Shown here one piece after another: positions 28,816 through 38,124 of a DNA stretch of 64,000 nucleotides (the first letter of the stretch is position 1; every line of letters begins with the position of its first letter). Source of the stretch: Roseateles depolymerans (GTDB lineage: Bacteria; Pseudomonadota; Gammaproteobacteria; Burkholderiales; Burkholderiaceae_C); NCBI GenBank assembly GCA_003241055.1, contig QFOD01000007.1, positions 142,693 through 206,692 of the forward strand, in the 5' to 3' direction. The position numbers and the translations under genes were made by a program. The notes below the pieces were generated by a model. It was not told the origin of the DNA. It saw only the letters and a list, made by a program, of their open reading frames with translations, and ran no database searches.

Positions 28816-29679
28816 TCAGGCGGCGCGCTGCTCCAGCACGAAGTTGGCGCCGTCGTACTGCCCCAGCTTGTCCACCAGCAGCGGCAGGCACTCGGCCAGC
28901 TCGTCATGCAGCGTGAACGGCGGGTTCACGATGAACATGCCGCTGCCCAGCATGCCGAAGCCGCGCTCGTCGGCCTGGGTCACGGTCAGGCGCGCATGCA
29001 GCCAGCCCTTCTTGGCCAGCGCATCCGCACTGGCCTTCAGGCGCGGCACCAGCTGGCTGGATTCCAGCAGTTGCAACTGCGGGTACCAGATCATCACCAC
29101 CGTGTCGGCCGCTCGCTCCAGCGCCTCGCGCAGCGCGGCCAGCACCTTGGCGTAGTCGCTCTTGATCTCGTAGGGCGGGTCCATCAGCAGCGCCGCGCGC
29201 CGCGTCGGCGAGGGCAGCTCGGCCTTGATGGCGGCAAAACCGTCGCGGTCGCTGACCTGGGTGTTGGGCCGTCCCTCCAGGTAGCTGGACAGGATGCGGT
29301 GGTCCGTCGGGTGCAGTTCGTAGACGCGCAGCCGGTCGGTCTCGCGCAGCACGAAGTTGGCAATCGCCGGCGAGCCCGGGTACTGGCGCAGCTGGCCGTC
29401 GGGGTTGAAGTCGCGCACCAGGCTGACGTAGTCGGCCAGCGGGGCCGGCAGCCCCCCCTTGGCGGCCAGGTCGTACAGGCGCGCAATGCCCTCGGCATAT
29501 TCGGCGTTCTTCTGCGCGTAGCGGCCCTCGATGGAGTAGCCGCCCGCGCCGGCATGGGTGTCGATCAGGGTGTAGGGCTTGTCCTTTTCGCCCATGTAGC
29601 GCAGCACGCGGGTCAGCACCAGGTGCTTGAGGACATCGGCATGGTTGCCGGCATGGAAGGCGTGACGGTAGGCGAGCAT
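28816..29679 (-). CDS. rlmJ: 23S rRNA (adenine2030-N6)-methyltransferase
   Basis: This 287-residue protein starts with MLAYRHAFHAGNHADVLKH, the RlmJ signature, and has the adenine-methyltransferase motif DPPYE. It methylates A2030 of 23S rRNA before 50S assembly. The start at 29679 is fixed by the N-terminal signature; the open frame extends upstream without similarity. It is divergent from the OYE gene with a 104-base gap. Confidence 0.95.
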   Translation of the reverse strand: MLAYRHAFHAGNHADVLKHLVLTRVLRYMGEKDKPYTLIDTHAGAGGYSIEGRYAQKNAEYAEGIARLYDLAAKGGLPAPLADYVSLVRDFNPDGQLRQYPGSPAIANFVLRETDRLRVYELHPTDHRILSSYLEGRPNTQVSDRDGFAAIKAELPSPTRRAALLMDPPYEIKSDYAKVLAALREALERAADTVVMIWYPQLQLLESSQLVPRLKASADALAKKGWLHARLTVTQADERGFGMLGSGMFIVNPPFTLHDELAECLPLLVDKLGQYDGANFVLEQRAA

Positions 29680-29783
29680 GGCCCGATTGTCGCTAACACA
29701 GGCCGGGACAACCGCAGGCCGGCCGGGGAAAACCGCCGCGGTTAGCCTTGGGCCCGTTTTCGCTTCCACACCGCAACCCTGCA

Positions 29784-30866
29784 ATGACCACGTTGTTCGA
29801 CCCCGCCCGCTTCGGCGACATCGCCATCGCCAACCGCCTCGTGATGGCGCCGCTGACCCGCAACCGCGCGGTCAAGCAGGTGCCCAATGCGCTGCACGTC
29901 GAGTACTACCGCCAGCGCGCCGGGGCCGGCCTCATCATCAGCGAGGCCACCCAGATCCGCCCCGACGGCCAGGGCTACTTCGACACCCCGGGCATCCACT
30001 CGGCCGAGCAGATCGCCGGCTGGAAGCCGGTCACCGACGCGGTGCACGCGGCCGGCGGCAGGATCGTCGTGCAGCTCTGGCACGTGGGCCGCATCTCGGT
30101 GAAGCGCCTGCAGCCCGGCGGCCAGGCGCCGGTGTCGTCCACCACCCGCGCCGCCAAGACCCGCACCTACGCCGCCCACGGCGAGCTGGTGCCCACCGAC
30201 GAACCGCGCGCGCTGCGCACCGACGAGCTGCCCCAGCTGATCGCCGACTACGCCCAGGCCGCGAAGAACGCCATCGCCGCCGGCTTCGACGGCGTGCAGG
30301 TGCACGCGGCCAACGGCTATCTGCTGGACCAGTTCATGCGCGACAGCGCCAATGACCGCAACGACGCCTACGGCGGCGCGATCGCGAACCGCGCCCGCCT
30401 GCTGATCGAGGTGATGACCGCCGTGGCCGAGGCCATCGGCCCGGGCCGCACCTCGCTGCGCCTGTCGCCGGTGACGCCGTCCAACGACATCGGCCAGGAC
30501 AGCGACCCGCAGGCCCTGTTCAACCACGTCGTCGAGCAGCTCGCGCCGCTGAAGCTGGCCTTCCTGGAGCTGGTGGAGGGCACGACCGGCGGCGCGCGCG
30601 ACAGCGCGCCCTTCGACTACGAGGCGCTGCGCCAGCGCTTCCAGGGCCCGGTGATCCTGAACAACGGCTACACCCGCGAGATGGCGCTGGACGCCGTGGC
30701 CTCGGGCCGTGCCGACGCGGTGTCCATCGGCCGCCCCTTCATCGCCAACCCGGACCTGGTGGAGCGCATCCGCCGCGCCCTGCCCTGGGCCGAGGGCCAA
30801 AAGGAAACCTACTACGGCGGCGGTGCCGAGGGCTTCACCGACTACCCCCTGGCCGAGCTCACCTGA
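29784..30866 (+). CDS. Old Yellow Enzyme family alkene reductase (FMN)
   Basis: This 360-residue TIM-barrel flavoenzyme has the N-terminal LFDPARFGDIAIANRLVMAPLTR segment start, the active-site HAANGYLLDQF motif and the late NNGYTREMA and SIGRPFIANPDL FMN-phosphate segments. Family members reduce activated alkenes, nitro compounds or N-ethylmaleimide with NAD(P)H (NemA/XenB/OPR-like). It is a single cytosolic gene, divergent from rlmJ; stress induction is plausible but no regulator is adjacent. Confidence 0.93.
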   Translation: MTTLFDPARFGDIAIANRLVMAPLTRNRAVKQVPNALHVEYYRQRAGAGLIISEATQIRPDGQGYFDTPGIHSAEQIAGWKPVTDAVHAAGGRIVVQLWHVGRISVKRLQPGGQAPVSSTTRAAKTRTYAAHGELVPTDEPRALRTDELPQLIADYAQAAKNAIAAGFDGVQVHAANGYLLDQFMRDSANDRNDAYGGAIANRARLLIEVMTAVAEAIGPGRTSLRLSPVTPSNDIGQDSDPQALFNHVVEQLAPLKLAFLELVEGTTGGARDSAPFDYEALRQRFQGPVILNNGYTREMALDAVASGRADAVSIGRPFIANPDLVERIRRALPWAEGQKETYYGGGAEGFTDYPLAELT

Positions 30867-30980
30867 ACGGGTGAAGCGGCGCTTGCAGGCGCCCTTCGCG
30901 CAGGACCAGACTGCCGCCGGCAGGGTCGATTCCCCGCCCCTGTCGCGGCAAGCCCGCGCCACACCCCAGAAGGAGCCTGC

Positions 30981-31628
30981 ATGAACGCCACCCCCACCTT
31001 TGCCAAGTACCTCGCCGCGGCCGCCCTGCTGGGCCTGGGCAGCACCGCCGCATCCGCCGACGTGGGTCTGTTCAGCACCGGCCTGGGTGCCGACGGCACG
31101 GTGCTGGCCCTAGGCGCGGTCGATCCGCACTACCGGCTGATCGACGGCAGTGCGGTCTACGGCGTCGACGACGCGGCCGGCTTTCCCGGCTACTGGATGG
31201 CACCCAGCAGCAGCTCCAAGTGGATCACCGTGCAGGTGGACAGCGGCGGCTACGCGGCCGACCTGGGCGCCGGCGCCACCTACACCTTCCGCACCCAGTT
31301 CGACCTCAGCGGCTATGACACGAGCACCGCCTCGCTGAGTGGCGGGGTCGCGGCCGACAACCAGGTGGTCGACGTGCTGCTGAACGGCCAGAGCCTGGGC
31401 GTGAGCTGGAGCAGCTACAGCAGCTTTGCCAGCTTCGTCGCCAGCAGCGGCTTCGTTGCCGGCGTGAACACGCTGGACTTCGTCATCGACAACTGGAGCG
31501 GCCCCACCGGCCTGCGCACCGAGCTCAGCGGCAACTTCACCGCGCTGCCCGTGCCCGAACCCGCGTCGCTGCTGCTGCTCAGCGCCGGACTGGCCGGCCT
31601 GGCGCTGCGCAGCAGCCGCGCCGACTGA
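30981..31628 (+). CDS. PEP-CTERM sorting domain protein
   Basis: The 215-residue precursor has a signal peptide (to about residue 26, TAASADV) and a C-terminal PEP-CTERM tail (VPEPASLLLLSAGLAGLALR followed by basic residues). The Ser/Gly/Thr-rich middle looks like a beta-sandwich with no catalytic motif. Such proteins are exported, processed by an exosortase and linked to exopolysaccharide or the cell surface. No exosortase is in this window. The stop is five bases from the convergent LysR stop. Confidence 0.88.
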   Translation: MNATPTFAKYLAAAALLGLGSTAASADVGLFSTGLGADGTVLALGAVDPHYRLIDGSAVYGVDDAAGFPGYWMAPSSSSKWITVQVDSGGYAADLGAGATYTFRTQFDLSGYDTSTASLSGGVAADNQVVDVLLNGQSLGVSWSSYSSFASFVASSGFVAGVNTLDFVIDNWSGPTGLRTELSGNFTALPVPEPASLLLLSAGLAGLALRSSRAD

Positions 31629-31633
31629 GCCCA

Positions 31634-32539
31634 TCAGGCCGGCTCGGCGGCCAGCCGGCGCACCAGCGCCAGCAGGGTCGCCGTCGGCCCGGGCAGGCCG
31701 TTGCGCCGCCACACCATGGTCATCGGCGCCCGCAGCCGCGCGGCGGCGTCCAGCTCGCGGTACACCAGCGCATGGGCATGCACCCCGCGCATGGAGGCCG
31801 GCACCACCGAGATGCCCGCGCCGGCGGCCACCAGGTTGAGGTTGGTCAGCATGCGCGGCACCTCGGCCGCGATCTGCGGCTCGAAGCCGGCCTCGCGGCA
31901 GCGCTGCAGCAACTCGGCATACAGCCCCGGCGCGCCCGGCCGACGCACGAGGATGAAGCGCTCGCGGCGCAGGCTGCTCAGCGACACCGGCGCCTCCCCG
32001 GCCGCGGCCAGGGGGTGATCCAGCGGCAGCACCAGCAGCACGGGCTCGTCGAACAGGGTCTCGAAGTCCAGGCCCTCGGGCCGGGCCACCGGCACCCGCA
32101 GGAAGCCGAAGTGCAGCCGCCCCGCCTGCAGGGCCTCGGTGAGCTCGGCCGCATTGCATTCCGACAGCTCCAGTGCGATGTCCGGATGCTCGCGCCGGCA
32201 GGCGCTGAGCACCCGCGGCACGAAGGCATGGGCCGCCGCCGAACTGGTGAAGCCCAGCGCCAGCGGCCCGCGCTGCCCGGCCGCGAACAGGGCCATGCGC
32301 TGCTGCAGGGCCTCGGCCGCCTGCACCAGCGCCCGCGCCTCCGGCTGCAGCAGCCGGCCGGCCTCCGTCAGGTCGACCCCACGCGGGTGCCGATCGAACA
32401 GGCTCAGCCCCAGTTGCGCCTCCAGCGCCTTGATCTGCTGGCTCAGCGGCGGCTGCTGCATGCCCAGCCGCTCCGCGGCCCGGGTGATGTGGCCCGTTTC
32501 GGCCACGGTGAGGAAGTAGCGCAGCTGTCGCAGGTCCAT
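31634..32539 (-). CDS. LysR-family transcriptional regulator
   Basis: This 301-residue protein has a typical LysR DNA-binding domain (MDLRQLRYFLTVAETGHITRAAERLGMQQPPLSQQIKALE in shortened form, residues 1-60) and an effector domain like BenM/CatR-type regulators. It is divergent from the SGNH/PEP-CTERM gene with a 115-base spacer, the usual layout for a LysR regulator and its target. Confidence 0.92.
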   Translation of the reverse strand: MDLRQLRYFLTVAETGHITRAAERLGMQQPPLSQQIKALEAQLGLSLFDRHPRGVDLTEAGRLLQPEARALVQAAEALQQRMALFAAGQRGPLALGFTSSAAAHAFVPRVLSACRREHPDIALELSECNAAELTEALQAGRLHFGFLRVPVARPEGLDFETLFDEPVLLVLPLDHPLAAAGEAPVSLSSLRRERFILVRRPGAPGLYAELLQRCREAGFEPQIAAEVPRMLTNLNLVAAGAGISVVPASMRGVHAHALVYRELDAAARLRAPMTMVWRRNGLPGPTATLLALVRRLAAEPA

Positions 32540-32574
32540 ATCGACAGCATATGCAAAAGAACGAATTCAGATAT

Positions 32575-32603
32575 TTGACGACTGCAAGACCCGCCCCTAC
32601 CGT
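32575..32603 (+). promoter_or_regulatory. Candidate promoter of the SGNH hydrolase gene
   Basis: TTGACG (32575-32580) and TACCGT (32598-32603) are spaced 17 bases apart in the LysR/SGNH divergent spacer. The AT-rich stretch just upstream (32545-32574), with CATATG and GAATTC palindromic cores, is where a LysR protein could bind. Confidence 0.4.
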
Positions 32604-32654
32604 TCGCCTCCCGCCGCTTCCAGCGGCTGGATACAACACCAACAGGAGACTCTC

Positions 32655-33878
32655 ATGCACCGCCTGCTCGGCCTCGCCCTGGCCGCCCTCATGCCGCTGG
32701 CCGCCCACGCCACCGACCCCGTCAAGATCCTCTTCGTCGGCAACAGCTACACCTTCGGCCGGGTCGACCCGGTGATGAGCTACAACGCCGCCAACGTGCA
32801 CGACCTGACCGCCGGCTTCTGGGCCGCCAACCCGAGCGGCACCAACGCCTGGGAACCCCACCCCTGGGGCGGCGTGCCCGGCATCTTCAAGCAGATGACC
32901 GACGAGGCCGGGCTGAACTACGACGTCTCGCTGTCCACCCGCAACGCGGCCTCGCTGCGCGGCCAGTTCCTCAACACGGCCAACAGCACCTGGGACCTGC
33001 GCGGCAACGTCGCCAGCCAGACCTGGGACAAGGTGGTGCTGCAGGAGCAGAGCGACGCCGCCCTGCCGGCCGGCAAGGGCAAGAACGCCAACCTCGCGGC
33101 CTTCAACGCCTACGCGGACAAGTTCGAGAACTTCATCCACAACGGTGCGGCCCAGAGCTATACCGAGACCCAGCTCTACGGTAGCCTGGCCGCCTGCATG
33201 GCCACCGGCCTGTCGCAGGGCAGTTGCAACACGGTGCGCAACATCCCGGCGAACCCTAACGCGAGCGCCGCCACCCAGGTCTACCTGGAGCAGACCTGGG
33301 CACGGCCGGACATGGTGGAGGCGCACAAGATCACCACGCCCGACACCAGCAGCCCGGACGGCAGCCCCATCGTGGACACCAGCAGCGCCGGCGGCGACGC
33401 GACGCTGTACTACGGCAGCCTGGCCGCGATGACGGCCGATCTTCACAACTCCTTCTACGCCAAGGCCACCAGCAATCCGCGCTTCGCGGGCGTGGTGCCG
33501 GTGGGCGACGCCTTCCAGCTCGCGGTGAGCCAGGGCGTGGCCGCGGGCAGCGGCTTCTACGGCGCGGACGGCACCTGGATCACGCCCGCCGGCGGGCTGG
33601 ACCTGTGGTGGAAGGACCGGCTGCATGCCAGCGTGTACGGCTCCTACCTGTCCGCACTGACGCTGTTCGGCAGCATCACCGGGCTGGACCCGCTGTCGCT
33701 GGGCAGCGCCGAGCAGGCCGCGGCCGATCTCGGCATCAGCGCCGAAGCGGCCCACGCGCTGCAACAGGTGGCCAGCCAGCAGCTGGGCTTCACGACGCCG
33801 GTGCCCGAGCCGCAGACGCTGGCCCTGCTGCTGGCCGGCCTAGGCGTGGTGGCGGTGCGAGTGAAGCGCCGGCGCTGA
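32655..33878 (+). CDS. SGNH/GDSL-like hydrolase with PEP-CTERM anchor
   Basis: The 407-residue precursor has a signal peptide (residues 1-19), an SGNH block I with the nucleophile in FVGNSYTFG (Ser31), and a block V Asp-x-x-His pair (Asp321, His324 in KDRLHAS), ending in a PEP-CTERM tail (VPEPQTLALLLAGLG plus a basic end). It is probably a surface esterase or deacetylase acting on polysaccharide. The adjacent divergent LysR gene is the likely regulator. Confidence 0.85.
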   Translation: MHRLLGLALAALMPLAAHATDPVKILFVGNSYTFGRVDPVMSYNAANVHDLTAGFWAANPSGTNAWEPHPWGGVPGIFKQMTDEAGLNYDVSLSTRNAASLRGQFLNTANSTWDLRGNVASQTWDKVVLQEQSDAALPAGKGKNANLAAFNAYADKFENFIHNGAAQSYTETQLYGSLAACMATGLSQGSCNTVRNIPANPNASAATQVYLEQTWARPDMVEAHKITTPDTSSPDGSPIVDTSSAGGDATLYYGSLAAMTADLHNSFYAKATSNPRFAGVVPVGDAFQLAVSQGVAAGSGFYGADGTWITPAGGLDLWWKDRLHASVYGSYLSALTLFGSITGLDPLSLGSAEQAAADLGISAEAAHALQQVASQQLGFTTPVPEPQTLALLLAGLGVVAVRVKRRR

Positions 33879-33890
33879 GCAGCGCTCAGC
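33874..33890. terminator. Hairpin shared by two convergent stop codons
   Basis: GCTGAGC (33874-33880) and GCTCAGC (33884-33890) pair around a 3-base loop and contain the stop codons of the SGNH gene and the beta-helix gene. No T-run is present, so termination activity is uncertain. Confidence 0.3.
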
Positions 33891-35016
33891 CCTGGAAGGC
33901 GCCCGGCTGCCGGGCCGGGCCGGCCAGCGCGACGCTGGTGTGCGGGTGGCGGTACTCGCGTGTCGGCTGCAGCCGCAGGCCGCCGCCCTCGCCCGCGTCC
34001 GCGGCCTTGCCGCGCAGCGCCGACTCCGGCCGCAGCCGATAGTCATCGCGCGTGGCCTGCACGAACTCGTCAAAATCCACGTTGAAGTTGGCCCGGCGCG
34101 TCCAGTACGCGTCGGCCGCCAGGCGCGGCCCGCCCACCAGCAGGTTGTTGGCCAGCACCACCTCGGTCTGCGCCGGTTGCACCCGCAGCCAGATGCCCCC
34201 GCTGGGGCGCAGGTCCACGAGCGTGTTGTTCACCAGGTAGAGCGCCTGGCGCCCGGCGCTGGCGCCCTCGGCCCCCACCGAGATCACATGCGGGTTCTCG
34301 GTGGTCGAGCTCTGCTGGATCAGGTTGCCCATCACCACGCTGACGCCGCCGTTGGGCATCTCCAGCTCGTAGCTGGCACGTCCGCCGATCTCGTCGGTCA
34401 GGCGGTTGTAGAGGATGTGGTTGAGCGCCGCACGGCTCTTCAGCAGATGCCCCAGCAGACCGTGATGGAAGTAGCTGCCGCTGACAGCCAGCCGTTTGAT
34501 CGCGCCGACGTAAAGGTTGTGCGTATAGCCGTCGCGCAACGGGATGGGGCCGAACTCGCAGTCGACGATGTCCAGCTCGATGCTCGGATCGTTGGCGCTG
34601 AGCAGACCGTTCTCGTTGTCGCGGAAGCCGCATCCCAGCAGGCTCAGTGAACCGGCCTCCAGGCGTATGCCGGCGCCGTTGCGGTCGGGCACGGAGCAGC
34701 CGATGAAGTCGAAGCCCTCGATCCGCATGCGTTGGCCGCGGGTCACGAAGATGCCCTTGCCCTGCGCATGGGCGCCTGCGGCGACGAGGCGCACGCGGCC
34801 GCCCACCGCACGCAGGGTCAGGTCGTTCTGGGTCCAGACGGCCACGTCGCCGAAGTAGTCGTCCGCGTCCACCTCGATCAGCATGCCGTCGCGCGCCGCC
34901 TGTGCCGCGGCGGCCAGGCTCTTCACCGCATGGCGCACCCCCACCCTCAGCACCGGGCCGGCATGCGCCGCCCAGGGCAGCGCCGCCGCCGCCAGCAGGC
35001 AATCACGCCGCCGCAT
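33886..35016 (-). CDS. Exported right-handed parallel beta-helix protein
   Basis: This 376-residue precursor has a signal peptide with a twin-Arg-like start (MRRRDCLLAAAALPWAAHA) and a repeated strand pattern typical of right-handed parallel beta-helices (phrases such as RMRIEGFDFIGC, LSLLGCGFRDNENG, LVNNTLVDLR). Relatives are polysaccharide lyases or binding proteins. No catalytic residues can be assigned by eye. The gene follows the MOSC gene by two bases on the same strand and is probably co-transcribed with it. Confidence 0.8.
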   Translation of the reverse strand: MRRRDCLLAAAALPWAAHAGPVLRVGVRHAVKSLAAAAQAARDGMLIEVDADDYFGDVAVWTQNDLTLRAVGGRVRLVAAGAHAQGKGIFVTRGQRMRIEGFDFIGCSVPDRNGAGIRLEAGSLSLLGCGFRDNENGLLSANDPSIELDIVDCEFGPIPLRDGYTHNLYVGAIKRLAVSGSYFHHGLLGHLLKSRAALNHILYNRLTDEIGGRASYELEMPNGGVSVVMGNLIQQSSTTENPHVISVGAEGASAGRQALYLVNNTLVDLRPSGGIWLRVQPAQTEVVLANNLLVGGPRLAADAYWTRRANFNVDFDEFVQATRDDYRLRPESALRGKAADAGEGGGLRLQPTREYRHPHTSVALAGPARQPGAFQG

Positions 35017-35018
35017 GC

Positions 35019-35582
35019 TCAGGCCTTGCCAGACATCTTGGCCCGGAACCACTCGCGGATGCCGACCTCGCGAGGCCCCGGCAGCAGCTCGAAGGCCTCG
35101 CCCGCCGCCAGCGTGCCGGGCCGCTTCACCGCCAGGTAGAAGCCGCAGAAGCCGCTCTGCACCATCATCTTGGAGGCCTGCGAAAACCCCATCACCGCAT
35201 TGAACTTGAAGCAGGGCTGCCGCGGCTCGGAGACGACCAGCTCGCAATCCGGGAAGCGCAGCACGTCCCCCTGCCAGACCTGCGCCTCCAGCAGGCCGCT
35301 GAGGGTCAGGTTTTCACCCAGCCCCCCGGACGACAGCTCGCCGTCGACCTTGGCCTGCGCGCGCACGGTGCGCCAGAACTCGTAGTGCTCCTGCGGATAG
35401 GCATAGACCGCCTTGGCCGGGCCGCCGTGGTAGCGCGGATCGGCCTGCTCGTCCCCCGCCAGGCCCAGCTCGCCCACCGTGACGCGACCCTCGCACGGCT
35501 GCTTACGAATGGCACTGGGCACCAGGCCCTGGGCGGTGAGTAAATCCTGCACGGCGGCAGTGTTGATGCTGACGACTTTGAT
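35019..35582 (-). CDS. MOSC-domain protein, YiiM-like
   Basis: This ~187-residue protein resembles E. coli YiiM: GLAGDEQADPRYHGGP, YPQEHYEFW, GLGENLTLSG and SEPRQPCFKFN with the conserved MOSC Cys. YiiM-type proteins use molybdenum cofactor to detoxify N-hydroxylated bases. The natural N terminus (KVVSINTAAV) is preceded by ATC, not ATG/GTG/TTG, at 35582, with GGAGG five bases upstream; the start is therefore either a rare ATC codon or an upstream GTG/TTG with a poorly conserved extension. Confidence 0.8.
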   Translation of the reverse strand: MKVVSINTAAVQDLLTAQGLVPSAIRKQPCEGRVTVGELGLAGDEQADPRYHGGPAKAVYAYPQEHYEFWRTVRAQAKVDGELSSGGLGENLTLSGLLEAQVWQGDVLRFPDCELVVSEPRQPCFKFNAVMGFSQASKMMVQSGFCGFYLAVKRPGTLAAGEAFELLPGPREVGIREWFRAKMSGKA

Positions 35583-35694
35583 GGCGGCCTCCGCAGGGCG
35601 GAACAGGGCCGTGCAGTATCTGCGAGAAGACCCGCTGGGCAGGCTGGCGGGGCGAATGCACACTGCGCCGCGCAAGCCTGTTGGGGAGAAGACC

Positions 35695-37500
35695 TTGCCT
35701 TTTGTGACAGCTAGCAATCTGCGGCGCGATTACGACGTGATCGTCGTCGGCTCCGGTGCCGGCGGCGGCCAGACGGCCTACACCCTCGCGATGGAGGGCG
35801 TGCGCGTGCTGATGCTGGAGGCCGGCCGCCACTACGACCCGGCGCGCGAGACGCCGATGTTCCAGACCAATGCCGACGCCCCGCTGCGCGGCGCCGGCAC
35901 GCCGGACAAGCCCTTCGGCTTCTACGACGCCACGGTGGACGGCGGCTGGCAGGTGCCCGGCGAGCCCTACACCCAGGCCAGCCCCGACGAAACCCAGCGC
36001 TTCGACTGGTGGCGCGCGCGCATGCTGGGTGGCCGCACCAACCACTGGGGCCGCATCTCGCTGCGCAACGGCCCCTACGATTTCAAGCCGCACAGCCGCG
36101 ACGGCCTGGGCTTCGACTGGCCCATCAGCTATGAAGACCTGGCCCCCTACTACGACAAGGTCGAGATGCTGGTGGGCATCTACGGCAGCAACGAGGGGCT
36201 GGAGAACACGCCCGACTCGCCCGAGGGCGTGCTGCTGCCGCCACCCAAGGCGCGGGTGGGCGAGCTGCTGGTGAAGCAGCGCGGCGCGGGCCTGGGCGTG
36301 CCGGTCGTGCCCATCCACCGCGCGGTGCTGACCCGACCGCTAGACCACAAGACCCTGCCGGCGCGGCTACACCCCGGCAACCCCAATGCGCAGCGCATCC
36401 TGGCGGCCGACATGCAGCGCCGCGCAGCCTGCTTCTGGGCCACGCCCTGCTCGCGCGGCTGCTCGATACGCGCGACCTACCAGTCGCCCGCCGTGCACCT
36501 GCCGCCGGCGCTGGACACCGGCAAGCTCGACATCGTCTGCGACGCCATGGCCTACGAGGTCATGCTGGGCAAGAACGGCAAGGCCCGCGGCGTGCGCTTC
36601 GTCGACAAGACCACCGGCCGGCACGAGGAGGCCCATGCCCGCGTGGTGGTGCTGGCCGCCAGCGCGGCCGAGACGGCGCGCCTGCTGCTCAACAGCCGCT
36701 CCGCCAGCTTCCCCGACGGCCTGGCCAACTCCAGCGGCAAGGTGGGCCGCTACCTGATGGACACCGTAGGCTCCGACCTGAGCGGCCAGATCCCGCTGCT
36801 GGAGAACCTGCCACCCCACAACGAGGACGGCGCCGGCGGCTCCCACCTGTACGCGCCCTGGTGGCTGTACGGCCCCCAGCTCAAGGGCGAACTGGGCTTT
36901 GCCCGCGGCTATCACATCGAACTCGGCACCGGCCGGCGCATGCCCGGCATGGGCACGGGCGCGGGCCTGCAGTGGCTCAACGGCGGCGGCAGCTACGGCG
37001 CGAAGTTCAAGCAGGACGTGCGCCGCTACTACGGCTCCTTCGTCTACTTCTCGGGCCGCGGCGAGATGATCCCCAACGAGCAGTCCTTCTGCGAGATCGA
37101 CCCCGCGGTGAAGGACCGCTGGGGCATCCCGGTGCTGCGCTTTCACTGGCAGTGGAGCGAGCACGAGACCCGCCAGGCCGCCCACATGCAGAAGACCTTC
37201 GCGGCCCTCGTCGAGGCCATGGGCGGCAAGGTGCAGGGCGGGCCCGAGCTGAACGGCGCCAAGGCGATTGCGTCCGGCGGCTCCATCATCCACGAGGTGG
37301 GCGGCGCCATCATGGGCGCCGACCGCCGCCGCTCGGTCACCAACCGCTGGGGCCAGACCTGGGACGTGCCCAACCTCTTCGTGGCCGATGGCGCCACCTT
37401 CGCGTCCAACGCCGACAAGAACCCCACGCTCACCATCATGGCGCTGGCCTGGCGCACGGCCGACCACATCGTCGAACGCCTGCGCCGCAAGGAGATCTGA
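35695..37500 (+). CDS. GMC-family oxidoreductase, likely glycoside 3-dehydrogenase catalytic subunit
   Basis: This 601-residue flavoprotein has an N-terminal FAD site (IVVGSGAGGGQTAYTLA), the late active-site His in HEVGGAIMG and the C-terminal NADKNPTLTIMALAWR segment. It lacks a signal peptide. With the next gene (subunit 3, Tat signal) and the DUF1080 gene it fits the glucoside 3-dehydrogenase type that oxidises C3 of sugars; gluconate-type substrates remain possible. The TTG at 35695 has GGGGAG six bases upstream; the alternative is ATG at 35656. Confidence 0.85.
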   Translation: MPFVTASNLRRDYDVIVVGSGAGGGQTAYTLAMEGVRVLMLEAGRHYDPARETPMFQTNADAPLRGAGTPDKPFGFYDATVDGGWQVPGEPYTQASPDETQRFDWWRARMLGGRTNHWGRISLRNGPYDFKPHSRDGLGFDWPISYEDLAPYYDKVEMLVGIYGSNEGLENTPDSPEGVLLPPPKARVGELLVKQRGAGLGVPVVPIHRAVLTRPLDHKTLPARLHPGNPNAQRILAADMQRRAACFWATPCSRGCSIRATYQSPAVHLPPALDTGKLDIVCDAMAYEVMLGKNGKARGVRFVDKTTGRHEEAHARVVVLAASAAETARLLLNSRSASFPDGLANSSGKVGRYLMDTVGSDLSGQIPLLENLPPHNEDGAGGSHLYAPWWLYGPQLKGELGFARGYHIELGTGRRMPGMGTGAGLQWLNGGGSYGAKFKQDVRRYYGSFVYFSGRGEMIPNEQSFCEIDPAVKDRWGIPVLRFHWQWSEHETRQAAHMQKTFAALVEAMGGKVQGGPELNGAKAIASGGSIIHEVGGAIMGADRRRSVTNRWGQTWDVPNLFVADGATFASNADKNPTLTIMALAWRTADHIVERLRRKEI

Positions 37501-37503
37501 CCC

Positions 37504-38124
37504 ATGGACCGCCGCAGTTCCCTGCAATGGATGCTGGCCGCCAGCGCGGCCGCCGGCTCGCCCGCGTTCGCCAAGCCCGCCACCCCCGCGCCGGCCCAGG
37601 CCCGCCGCACCGGCACCGACCCCGACCTCACCCGCAGCTACGCGCCCGGCGAGCTCTGGCCGCTGAGCTTCACCGAGCGCGAGCGCCGCTGCGCGGCCGC
37701 CCTGTGCGCACTCGTCATCCCCGCCGACGAGCACTCGCCCAGCGCCGCCGAGCTGCAGGTGCAGGTCTTCATCGACGAATGGATCAGCGCGCCCTACCCC
37801 GGCCAGCAGAAGGACCGCGCCACCATCCTGCAAGGCCTGGCCTGGCTGGATGGCGAATCGCAGCGCCGCTTCGGCACGGCCTTCGCCGATGCGGCGCCCG
37901 CGCAGCAAGCCGCGCTGGCCGACGCGCTCGCGGTGCAGCCGCCGGCCGACCCGGCGCTGGCCGAGGCCGCGCGCTTCTTCGCGCGCTTCCGCGACCTCAC
38001 CGCCGGCGGTTTCTACACCACGCCCGCCGGCATGAAGGACCTGGGCTTCGTCGGCAACACCCCCAGCAAGGAATTCGCCGGCCCCCCCGAGGCCGTGATC
38101 CAACTCGTCGGTCTCAAGCCATGA
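37504..38124 (+). CDS. Gluconate 2-dehydrogenase subunit 3 family protein
   Basis: This 206-residue precursor starts MDRRSSLQWMLAASAAAG, a Tat-type signal peptide, and the mature part matches the small subunit of membrane GMC dehydrogenases (ALCALVIPADEHSPSA, then GGFYTTPAGMKDLGF). It is three bases after the GMC gene. In such complexes the folded flavin subunit is carried out through Tat by this subunit. A cytochrome c subunit, usually the electron acceptor, is not encoded here. Confidence 0.88.
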   Translation: MDRRSSLQWMLAASAAAGSPAFAKPATPAPAQARRTGTDPDLTRSYAPGELWPLSFTERERRCAAALCALVIPADEHSPSAAELQVQVFIDEWISAPYPGQQKDRATILQGLAWLDGESQRRFGTAFADAAPAQQAALADALAVQPPADPALAEAARFFARFRDLTAGGFYTTPAGMKDLGFVGNTPSKEFAGPPEAVIQLVGLKP

